From Psychroserpens sp. SPM9 (lineage in GTDB: Bacteria; Bacteroidota; Bacteroidia; Flavobacteriales; Flavobacteriaceae), in assembly GCF_025153525.1 (NCBI RefSeq), contig NZ_JANZNR010000003.1, positions 520,528 to 584,527 of the forward strand: a stretch of DNA of 64,000 bases, given 5' to 3'. Numbering within the stretch: the first letter of the stretch is position 1; each line of letters starts with the position of its first letter. This document shows, piece after piece, positions 27,464 to 33,857 of this stretch. A model generated the notes under the pieces. That model saw nothing but the letters and a program-made list of their open reading frames with translations, made no database searches and was not told the DNA's origin. The translations under genes were made by a program, and so were the position numbers.

Positions 27464-29017
27464 ATGAACACTATAAATATTCTTTGGGTTGACGACGAAA
27501 TCGATCTTTTAAAACCACATATTATCTTTTTAGAACAAAAACAATACAAGGTTACAACCTGTCAAAGTGGTACTGAAGCCATCGAAATTATTGACGATAC
27601 GAACTTCGACATTGTCTTTTTAGATGAAAACATGCCAGGTCTTACCGGATTAGAAACGCTGAATGAAATCAAGGAAAGACGTGCCAACCTTCCCGTTGTG
27701 ATGATTACGAAAAGTGAGGAAGAATATATCATGGAACAAGCTATTGGAAATAAAATTGCAGATTATTTAATCAAGCCTGTGAACCCGAATCAGATTCTGT
27801 TGAGCTTAAAAAAGAATTTAGACCATTCAAGGCTTGTTTCGGAGAAGACAACATCTAATTATCAGCAAGAATTCAGAAAAATTGCCATGGATATGTCTAT
27901 GGTGAACAGTTTTGAAGAATGGAGTGATTTATATCAAAAGCTGATTTATTGGGAATTGCAATTAGAAGATATTGAAGACATTGGAATGACCGAAATTTTA
28001 GAATCTCAAAAAAACGAAGCCAATGTTCAATTTGGTAAATTCATTGATAAAAATTATGCCGATTGGTTTGACCATAATTCAGAGGCACCAACACTTTCTC
28101 ATAACTTATTTAAAGATAAAGTTGTTCCCGAAATAAGTAAAGACCAGCCGACATTGTTAATTGTTATAGACAACCTTAGGTATGATCAATGGAAAGCCTT
28201 TGAGCCGATTGTAAATAATTATTATAAGAAGGAATCTGAAGAGCCTTTTTACAGTATTTTACCTACAGCAACACAGTATGCAAGAAATGCCATTTTCTCT
28301 GGTTTAATGCCAGCTGACATGGAAAAGTTACATCCAAATTTATGGAAAAACGATACTGATGAAGGTGGAAAAAATTTACATGAAAATGATTTCTTACAAG
28401 CACAACTGAAGCGTTTAGGTTTGCAACATTTAAAAACAGATTATCATAAAATAACGAACCTACGATCTGGTAAGAAATTGGTCGAAAATTTTAAAATGCT
28501 AAAGGATAATGATTTATCGGTTATCGTGTACAACTTTGTAGACATGCTGTCGCATTCTAAAACAGAAATGGATGTCGTAAAAGAATTAGCATCCAATGAT
28601 AAGGCTTATCGTTCGTTAACCGTTAGCTGGTTTAAAAACTCTCCTTTATTGGAAATGATTCAGCAAGCGCAACAGTTAAGTTTCAAACTCATTTTAACTA
28701 CAGATCATGGCACTATTAACGTGAAAAACCCATCCAAAGTGATTGGCGATAGAGACACAAGTTTAAACTTGCGTTATAAAACAGGACGTAGTCTCACTTA
28801 TGAAGACCGTGAAGTTTTAGTAGCCAAGGATCCTAAGCAGTTTCACTTGCCATCCATTACGATGAGTAGTTCATTTATTTTTGCAAAAAGTGATTACTTT
28901 TTAGCCTATCCAAACAATTACAATCATTATGTAAGTTACTACCGAAATACCTATCAGCATGGTGGAGTTTCATTAGAAGAAATGATTATTCCGTTTGTGG
29001 TGATGAATCCGAAATAG
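27464..29017 (+). CDS. porX: PorX-type response regulator with PglZ domain
   Basis: 517 residues. The N-terminal receiver domain (about 1-120) has the acidic pair VDDEIDL, phosphoacceptor Asp in DIVFLDENMPG (about residue 54), and KPVNP with the conserved Lys. The C-terminal PglZ domain (about 200-515), of the alkaline-phosphatase superfamily, shows LLIVIDNLRYDQWKAF, PTATQYARNAIFSGLMP, NFVDMLSHSK and TTDHGT. PorX works with PorY to control T9SS genes in Porphyromonas and relatives and has been reported to act on oligonucleotides. No porY is in the window. Two T9SS cargo genes are. Confidence 0.93.
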   Translation: MNTINILWVDDEIDLLKPHIIFLEQKQYKVTTCQSGTEAIEIIDDTNFDIVFLDENMPGLTGLETLNEIKERRANLPVVMITKSEEEYIMEQAIGNKIADYLIKPVNPNQILLSLKKNLDHSRLVSEKTTSNYQQEFRKIAMDMSMVNSFEEWSDLYQKLIYWELQLEDIEDIGMTEILESQKNEANVQFGKFIDKNYADWFDHNSEAPTLSHNLFKDKVVPEISKDQPTLLIVIDNLRYDQWKAFEPIVNNYYKKESEEPFYSILPTATQYARNAIFSGLMPADMEKLHPNLWKNDTDEGGKNLHENDFLQAQLKRLGLQHLKTDYHKITNLRSGKKLVENFKMLKDNDLSVIVYNFVDMLSHSKTEMDVVKELASNDKAYRSLTVSWFKNSPLLEMIQQAQQLSFKLILTTDHGTINVKNPSKVIGDRDTSLNLRYKTGRSLTYEDREVLVAKDPKQFHLPSITMSSSFIFAKSDYFLAYPNNYNHYVSYYRNTYQHGGVSLEEMIIPFVVMNPK

Positions 29018-29064
29018 CTAGTAATCAGACTTGTTAACAAATCCATATACTGCATAAAAATCCG

Positions 29065-29121
29065 ATGAAATACACTTTTTTCTTGGTTTTAACATTAAAT
29101 ATCCTTATTATTGCTCAATAA
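29065..29121 (+). pseudogene. Possible remnant of a secreted protein: isolated signal peptide
   Basis: An 18-codon frame, MKYTFFLVLTLNILIIAQ then TAA, sits between porX and tsaE. It looks exactly like a Bacteroidota signal peptide ending in the usual small-residue-Gln cleavage pattern, with nothing after it. It may be the start of a decayed gene, or chance in AT-rich DNA. Confidence 0.35.
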
Positions 29122-29155
29122 ATTAGGCTAATAACACTTTTGATACACATAGAAT

Positions 29156-29620
29156 ATGTCGGTAATTTTAGACATTACTTATCCGATAGATGCAATAGAA
29201 TCTGTTGCAAAACAGATTTTATCTCATGTGAATTCTAGAACGATTTTATTTTATGGTGATATTGGAGCTGGAAAAACAACTCTAATTAAATCTTTAGTAA
29301 AATTACTAGGAAGTTCAGAAGATGTGAGCAGCCCAACATTCTCGATTGTTAATGAATATATGTTAGATGATAGTTCGATTTATCATTTTGATTTATATAG
29401 AATTAAGGATGAAGAAGAAGCTTTAAATTTTGGTATTGAAGACTATTTATACACCTCAAATTGGGTGTTTATTGAATGGCCCGATCATGCTAAAAATTTG
29501 CTTCCTGAAGATGTAAATTGTATTGAGATTACACATATAGATAAGACCTCAAGATCCCTCAAATTGAGCCAGAACACAATATTAACCCAGAAAAACGCTA
29601 TGGAGCAGTACAAAATTTAG
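29156..29620 (+). CDS. tsaE: tRNA threonylcarbamoyladenosine biosynthesis ATPase TsaE
   Basis: 154 residues. Walker A GDIGAGKTTLIKSLV (about 36-50), SSPTFSIVNEY, YHFDLYRIKDEEEAL and the conserved Trp motif FIEWPDHA. TsaE drives the TsaB/TsaD complex that makes t6A37 on tRNA; tsaD is at 1273. It lies downstream of porX on the same strand with a 138-nt gap that holds a signal-peptide remnant. Confidence 0.95.
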   Translation: MSVILDITYPIDAIESVAKQILSHVNSRTILFYGDIGAGKTTLIKSLVKLLGSSEDVSSPTFSIVNEYMLDDSSIYHFDLYRIKDEEEALNFGIEDYLYTSNWVFIEWPDHAKNLLPEDVNCIEITHIDKTSRSLKLSQNTILTQKNAMEQYKI

Positions 29621-29630
29621 TAAATAAATT

Positions 29631-29712
29631 GATAACCTAACACCGCGTCATTGTTGGATTCTACGGAAAAACCGTAACGTATAGGTGATTATCAGAGTGG
29701 TTTTTAACACTC
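29631..29712 (+). other. Structured intergenic segment after tsaE
   Basis: Three nested or consecutive pairings are visible. GATAACCTA (29631-29639) pairs with TAGGTGATTATC (29682-29693) with a 3-nt bulge. Inside it TACGG/CCGTA (29662-29676) forms a small hairpin, and GAGTG (29695-29699) pairs with CACTC (29708-29712). It lies before the TATATTTG promoter box at 29743, so it belongs to the tsaE transcript or to a separate small RNA. No known RNA family recognised. Confidence 0.3.
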
Positions 29713-29742
29713 GTTTAACTGTTCAAAAGCGTGTACGCATGT

Positions 29743-29750
29743 TATATTTG
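29743..29750 (+). promoter_or_regulatory. Bacteroidota -7 promoter box for the 47-residue peptide gene
   Basis: TATATTTG matches the TAnnTTTG consensus exactly and is 29 nt before the ATG at 29780. No clear -33 TTTG partner was found. Confidence 0.45.
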
Positions 29751-29779
29751 AGCAATTAATTAATTTAATCCCTTATATT

Positions 29780-29923
29780 ATGAAAACTAAGAAGTACGTA
29801 CTAGCAATTGCAATTTTCGGTGGTATGTTGTTTACAGCTCACGCAACTGATTTAATCAACTTAGATGGACAAGTTAAAACCGAAATCGACAAAAGAAAGC
29901 TTAAAATCCGAACGCACGGATAA
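29780..29923 (+). CDS. Small secreted peptide (47 residues)
   Basis: Starts MKTKKYVLAIAIFGGMLF, a textbook signal peptide with a cleavage site near TAHAT, followed by about 26 mature residues ending KLKIRTHG. A -7 promoter box precedes it. The last 59 nt overlap the start of the next gene in another frame, so both may be translated from one message. The mature part is charged and hydrophilic with no Cys. No family recognised; confidence rests on the signal peptide, promoter box and A-rich start region. Confidence 0.6.
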   Translation: MKTKKYVLAIAIFGGMLFTAHATDLINLDGQVKTEIDKRKLKIRTHG

Positions 29924-30419
29924 TAAAGACAGTAACAAAAGCATCTTAATTGGGAGTATTATAGCTACATTTATAGCTTCTACTCCCTTTATTTTTTATT
30001 TATATGAGTACGTACCTCAAACAGAAACTTGGGATATGTACCTTTTTGTTTATAAGAGTAGTTTTTATAAAGATTCACAAGTTGGTATTTGGTCAATTTT
30101 AATGAAATTAGTGCCTCTACTTCTTTTATTTGTTTGGTTTTTCACATGTCGCCATTGGTGGTATCATGCTCTATTAGTTCCAATTGCTATGTATTCTTAT
30201 CAAATTTTTGGAGCAATAAATGAAGACATGGTCTTTTTTGATGAGTTTCAACTTCTATACCTAGTCCCTTTAATGGCTATAATAATTCCTTCTATATATT
30301 TAATTAGAGCACGAATGTTTAATAAGATTAATGATGCCAACAAAACCATGCAGGAGTTAGAAGAAGAGTTTACCGTAAAACCAAAAGGTGTATGGGCGCA
30401 AGTTAAACAGTATTTTTAA
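29865..30419 (+). CDS. Unrecognised membrane protein, WFFTCRHWW family (copy A)
   Basis: 184 residues with about four transmembrane helices (roughly 28-48, 78-98, 103-122, 132-150), a charged N-terminus (MDKLKPKSTKESLKSERTD) and a cytosolic-looking C-terminal tail. The motif WFFTCRHWWYHALLVP spans helices 2-3. The same pattern, W-[FY]-x-T-[CS]-x-x-W-W-x-x-x-L-L-[VI]-P, recurs in the two genes at 30939 and 31534, together with P-[FL]-x-F-Y and an acidic-aromatic F-D/E-x-x-x-F segment, so the three are diverged paralogues. The start codon lies inside the 47-residue peptide gene. Followed by a strong terminator. Function unknown. Confidence 0.75.
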   Translation: MDKLKPKSTKESLKSERTDNKDSNKSILIGSIIATFIASTPFIFYLYEYVPQTETWDMYLFVYKSSFYKDSQVGIWSILMKLVPLLLLFVWFFTCRHWWYHALLVPIAMYSYQIFGAINEDMVFFDEFQLLYLVPLMAIIIPSIYLIRARMFNKINDANKTMQELEEEFTVKPKGVWAQVKQYF

Positions 30420-30437
30420 AAATATAAACGAATTTAT

Positions 30438-30470
30438 AAAAGCACAACTTAGTAAGTTGTGCTTTTTTTT
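30438..30470 (+). terminator. Intrinsic terminator after membrane protein copy A
   Basis: AAAAGCACAACTT (30438-30450), loop AGT, AAGTTGTGCTTTT (30454-30466) and a run of ten T: a 13-bp perfect stem with U-tract, 19 nt after the stop of the copy A gene. Confidence 0.92.
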
Positions 30471-30522
30471 TGTTAATATTTTCTTAGAAAATATTCTATG
30501 TAGAGTATATTAATTCAAAAAA

Positions 30523-30538
30523 AATTACATTTGTAATT
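30523..30538 (+). promoter_or_regulatory. Palindromic operator over the -7 box of the HTH gene
   Basis: AATTACA, TT, TGTAATT is a perfect 7-bp inverted repeat (16 bp in all). It includes TACATTTG (30526-30533), an exact match to the -7 consensus TAnnTTTG, and lies 42 nt before the ATG of the HTH gene at 30580. A dimeric repressor bound here would block polymerase, so autorepression by the HTH protein is a simple inference. Confidence 0.55.
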
Positions 30539-30579
30539 ATTAAGTTATTAATTATTCACTCTAGAACCCTAATTAGAAA

Positions 30580-30942
30580 ATGAGTAAAACCATTCATCGC
30601 ATCATGCAATTGGTATCCAGTTTAAACATGAGCGCCAGACAATTTGATATTTCTATTGGCACTGCTAATGGCTATATTTTAAGAATGCAAAAAAACAATG
30701 CTTCTGTTGGTAGTGATGTGATCGAACGTATTGTTAAAGAGTATCCGCAAGTCAATTTGGTTTGGCTACTAACGGGACAAGGCGATATGTTTATCAACGA
30801 TGCTCCAAAACCTAAAGTTAGATCGAAACAGGAGATTGAAGCTTATATCGATGACCGTTTGAAAGCACAATGGTCTGATGAAAAAAAAGCACTTTTGGAT
30901 GAAATTTTAAATGAAATTGAACAAGCAAATAAAAACAACTAA
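30580..30942 (+). CDS. Small HTH DNA-binding protein
   Basis: 120 residues. The N-terminal half (about 1-68) resembles the DNA-binding part of phage-repressor-type HTH proteins found in Bacteroidota: IHRIMQLVSSLNMSARQFDISIGTANGYILRMQKNNASVG then PQVNLVWLLTGQGDMFI, with WLLTGQG typical of that group. The C-terminal half (about 80-120) is a charged helix (SKQEIEAYIDDRLKAQW...LLDEILNEIEQANK) likely used for dimerisation. It has no peptidase S24 domain. A palindrome overlaps its promoter. Its stop overlaps the stop of the convergent membrane-protein gene by 4 nt. Confidence 0.78.
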   Translation: MSKTIHRIMQLVSSLNMSARQFDISIGTANGYILRMQKNNASVGSDVIERIVKEYPQVNLVWLLTGQGDMFINDAPKPKVRSKQEIEAYIDDRLKAQWSDEKKALLDEILNEIEQANKNN

Positions 30943-31532
30943 ATAGTCATTTTATCTCTTAATTCTATTAGTTTTATTAGGTATTCCTTCTTCTCATAAG
31001 TCTCTTTTTCTTTTTTCAATATTCTTAGTTGCCTTTTTAAGAAGAGAGAATCGCTTTTTTTAAAAATTGAAAGTTCCTTCATTAAATAATAAATTTCACT
31101 ATCGAGTTTTGATCTTATGTTTTTTTTTGAAGAATAATACCCTGCCTTGATTGATAAAAAATAAATTAATAAAGTATATATGATAAGTGCTGGTAATGAA
31201 TTAACAAATTGGTAATCTTCATAAAACTCATATCTATCATTTATAAAGCTTATAAAATTATAAACAGCAAAAAGCAAAGGAATAAGTAAAACTAGTCTCC
31301 ACCAGTATTTACAAGTTATAAACCAAATTGTAATAATTAAAATCGTCAAAATTTTATATGAATATATCCATAAATAGTTTCTAACTTTTTCAAAATAGCC
31401 AGCATCAATTGTAAAAAACAATGTCTCCCAAGTTTGGGTTTTGGGTGCAAATACATGTAAATAAAAAGCAAAGGGAGATATTATTAATATTAAAATAATA
31501 GCCAGATCTTTTCTTAACTTTATTTTTTCCAT
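30939..31532 (-). CDS. Unrecognised membrane protein, WFITCKYWW family (copy B)
   Basis: 197 residues, about four transmembrane helices (roughly 10-27, 57-74, 78-98, 110-128), then a long basic and acidic helical tail. Carries WFITCKYWWRLVLLIP, matching copies A and C, plus SPFAFYLHVFAPKTQTWE, which aligns with STPFIFYLYEYVPQTETWD of copy A. C-terminal KKEKETYEKKEYLIKLIELRDK resembles the end of copy C (TEKDSYKRTEYLKKLIELRNK), so B and C are the closer pair. It starts 1 nt after copy C stops. Function unknown. Confidence 0.75.
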   Translation of the reverse strand: MEKIKLRKDLAIILILIISPFAFYLHVFAPKTQTWETLFFTIDAGYFEKVRNYLWIYSYKILTILIITIWFITCKYWWRLVLLIPLLFAVYNFISFINDRYEFYEDYQFVNSLPALIIYTLLIYFLSIKAGYYSSKKNIRSKLDSEIYYLMKELSIFKKSDSLFLKRQLRILKKEKETYEKKEYLIKLIELRDKMTI

Positions 31533-31533
31533 T

Positions 31534-32118
31534 TTAATAAAATTTATTTCTTAGTTCAATTAATTTTTTTAAATATTCTGTTCTTTTATATGAGTCCTTT
31601 TCTGTTTTCAAAGATTGAAAGCTGATGATTAATTTATCATCATCTATAATATTTTTATTGATTTCATTAAAAGTGTTCTCTATTTCAGAATTCAAATCTT
31701 TATATATTACTTGATGATTATGAAATTGATTAACCCTTTTAGAAAGAAATATAATAGAAAAAATTAAAGGTATTGTGATAGGTATGCTAGTTATAAAATC
31801 TATTTCATCAAAACTCTCTACTTTAGTATTAAAAAAACTAATTAATTTAAAAAACTCTAGTGTCATTGGGACTAATAATGCATTCTTCCACCAATGTTGT
31901 GAAGTAAAATACCATATAATAAGCAAAATTATTACTTGTAATTTGACTGCTAGGAACCATAATAAAATGTCATAACTAATATCAAAACCCTCTACGGTTG
32001 AGTTCAATTTCTCTACTGATAATAGTTCTTTAACATAAAATAATAATGGCACTTGGGCAATTATTAAAATTATGACTAAGTCAGTAAGATAATTTTTTAT
32101 GGTACTTATTTTTTTCAT
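31534..32118 (-). CDS. Unrecognised membrane protein, WYFTSQHWW family (copy C)
   Basis: 194 residues from ATG 32118; a GTG at 32157 would add 13 residues and is less likely. About four transmembrane helices (roughly 11-29, 54-72, 77-95, 103-122). Contains WYFTSQHWWKNALLVP, with Ser replacing the Cys of copies A and B. First gene of a two-gene unit with copy B, divergent from ald (84 bp). Base composition is even more AT-rich than neighbouring housekeeping genes, consistent with accessory DNA. Confidence 0.72.
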   Translation of the reverse strand: MKKISTIKNYLTDLVIILIIAQVPLLFYVKELLSVEKLNSTVEGFDISYDILLWFLAVKLQVIILLIIWYFTSQHWWKNALLVPMTLEFFKLISFFNTKVESFDEIDFITSIPITIPLIFSIIFLSKRVNQFHNHQVIYKDLNSEIENTFNEINKNIIDDDKLIISFQSLKTEKDSYKRTEYLKKLIELRNKFY

Positions 32119-32202
32119 AGAAAATAATCTACAACCAATATAAAACTTATTTTGCACATATTAAATTTTTATTTGTAATTTGAGTAACCAATTAAAACCA
32201 CA

Positions 32203-33402
32203 ATGAGCAAATCATTATCGCCATTTACAAAAGCACAACTTTTACCCCAAGAAGAAACCCTTGAAGTCTATAAAAAGAAAGGTGATCTTTTTATTGGAAT
32301 CCCCAAAGAAACACACTTTCAAGAGAAACGTGTTTGCCTTACTCCTGATGCTGTCTCTGCATTAGTCTCTAATGGCCATCGCGTTATGATTGAATCTGGT
32401 GCTGGTGAAGGTGCTAATTTTAAAGACAAAACCTATAGCGAAGCGGGTGCCGAAGTCACCAAAGACACCTCAAAAGTCTTCTCCTGCCCTATTTTACTTA
32501 AAGTTGAACCGCCTTCATTAGATGAAGTGAAACTTATAAATCCGCAAACATTACTCATTTCTGCACTCCAATTAAAAACACAAAGCAAAAAATATTTTGA
32601 AGCTTTAGCGTCTAAGCGCATTACTGCTCTGGCTTTCGAGTTTATTAAAGATGAAGATGGCGCTTATCCTGCTGTACGATCTTTAAGCGAAATTGCCGGA
32701 ACTGCTTCTATATTAATTGCTTCTGAATTGTTGTCTAATATTAATGGTGGTAACGGACTCATGTTTGGGAATATTAGTGGTGTGCCTCCAACCGAAGTCG
32801 TTATTATTGGCGCTGGTACTGTTGGCGAATTTGCTGCACGTTCAGCAATCGGATTAGGCGCTAATGTCAAAATTTTTGATAATTCCATTACCAAATTACG
32901 CTGTGTGCAATCCAATCTTGGTCGTACCTTATACACGTCTACGATTCAGCCTAAAAATCTGGTGAAAGCCTTAAAGCGTTGCGATGTCGCTATTGGTGCT
33001 GTACGCGGAAAAAACCGATCACCTATTGTCGTGACCGAAGCTATGGTAAACACCATGAAATCTGGAGCCGTAGTGATTGATGTGAGTATCGATATGGGAG
33101 GTTGCTTCGAAACCAGCGAAGTCACCAATCACGACAAACCTACCTTTGAGCACAATGGTGTTATTCATTATTGTGTGCCAAATATTCCAGCACGCTATTC
33201 TCGATCTGCCTCAGTATCAATTAGTAATATCTTCACACCTTACTTATTAAAAATTGCTGAAGATGGCGGCATAGAAAATGCCATTCGTTTTGATCGCGGA
33301 TTAAAAAATGGGTTGTATTTTTACCACGGAATTTTAACGAACAAATCGGTTGCGAATTGGTTTGACCTCGATTGTAGTGATGTCAACTTGTTAATTTTCT
33401 AG
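32203..33402 (+). CDS. ald: Alanine dehydrogenase
   Basis: 399 residues, AlaDH/PNT family. N-terminal IGIPKETHFQEKRVCLTPDAVSAL holds the substrate-binding Lys/Arg block, and VVIIGAGTVGEFAARSAIGLGANVKIFD is the NAD-binding GxGxxG motif. MKSGAVVIDVSIDMGGCFETS and FEHNGVIHYCVPNIPARYSRSAS are family blocks. It interconverts alanine with pyruvate plus ammonia. The N-terminus has about 25 extra residues (SPFTKAQLLPQEETLEV), common in flavobacterial members. Followed 14 nt later by a small membrane-anchored gene. Confidence 0.92.
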   Translation: MSKSLSPFTKAQLLPQEETLEVYKKKGDLFIGIPKETHFQEKRVCLTPDAVSALVSNGHRVMIESGAGEGANFKDKTYSEAGAEVTKDTSKVFSCPILLKVEPPSLDEVKLINPQTLLISALQLKTQSKKYFEALASKRITALAFEFIKDEDGAYPAVRSLSEIAGTASILIASELLSNINGGNGLMFGNISGVPPTEVVIIGAGTVGEFAARSAIGLGANVKIFDNSITKLRCVQSNLGRTLYTSTIQPKNLVKALKRCDVAIGAVRGKNRSPIVVTEAMVNTMKSGAVVIDVSIDMGGCFETSEVTNHDKPTFEHNGVIHYCVPNIPARYSRSASVSISNIFTPYLLKIAEDGGIENAIRFDRGLKNGLYFYHGILTNKSVANWFDLDCSDVNLLIF

Positions 33403-33416
33403 AAAAAAATATCATT

Positions 33417-33788
33417 ATGAAATTAATTCATCGAATAGGCTACTATTTGGGAGGTTTCTCAATTGGCCTTATTTTACTCGCCTTTTTTTTAAGCGGAAAA
33501 AAAACATCTTGTGATTATGGTCCCAATGCTAGAACCGTTAAAAATATTAGCATCAAAAAACGGATGTTTTCTCAAACGGCTAAAGACCAAATGACCTATC
33601 ACAATATTGATACTCTTACCATTTCAAATCTGATAAAAACAGGTAACGTAAACTTTTCAAAAAGTGATACCAAAGCCGATTCTTGCAAAACTTACTTAAT
33701 TGAAAATCAATTAGACGAAAAGGCTGTTGAGCTTTGGATTAAAAACTGTGATTCTACAGCAACTATTCAATCGCTTTTGGTTAAATAA
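33417..33788 (+). CDS. Small membrane-anchored protein of DUF4258 type
   Basis: 123 residues. One N-terminal helix (about 8-25, YYLGGFSIGLILLAFFLSG), then CDYGPNARTVKNISIKKRMFS and a soluble part with repeated Cys (ADSCKTYLI, IKNCDST). The pattern is that of small DUF4258-like proteins that often follow ald in flavobacteria; I assign it from recall of that arrangement and not from a search. It shares the ald transcript (14-nt gap). Function unknown. Confidence 0.7.
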   Translation: MKLIHRIGYYLGGFSIGLILLAFFLSGKKTSCDYGPNARTVKNISIKKRMFSQTAKDQMTYHNIDTLTISNLIKTGNVNFSKSDTKADSCKTYLIENQLDEKAVELWIKNCDSTATIQSLLVK

Positions 33789-33790
33789 AA

Positions 33791-33823
33791 AACCATTGCT
33801 GATCACGCGCACCAGCAATGGTT
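33791..33823 (-). terminator. Intrinsic terminator for the pectate-lyase-like gene
   Basis: AACCATTGCTG (33791-33801) and CAGCAATGGTT (33813-33823) form an 11-bp perfect stem, and a T-run follows on the minus strand. It lies 35 nt beyond the stop at 33858 and just after the ald-linked gene, whose own transcript could also end here. Confidence 0.85.
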
Positions 33824-33857
33824 CATAAATAACTAATTCAAACACTAATTAATACCG

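Noticed and set aside
29641..29700. tRNA-like or riboswitch signal after tsaE
   Set aside because: Hairpins are present, but no cloverleaf, T-loop or known riboswitch core could be recognised.
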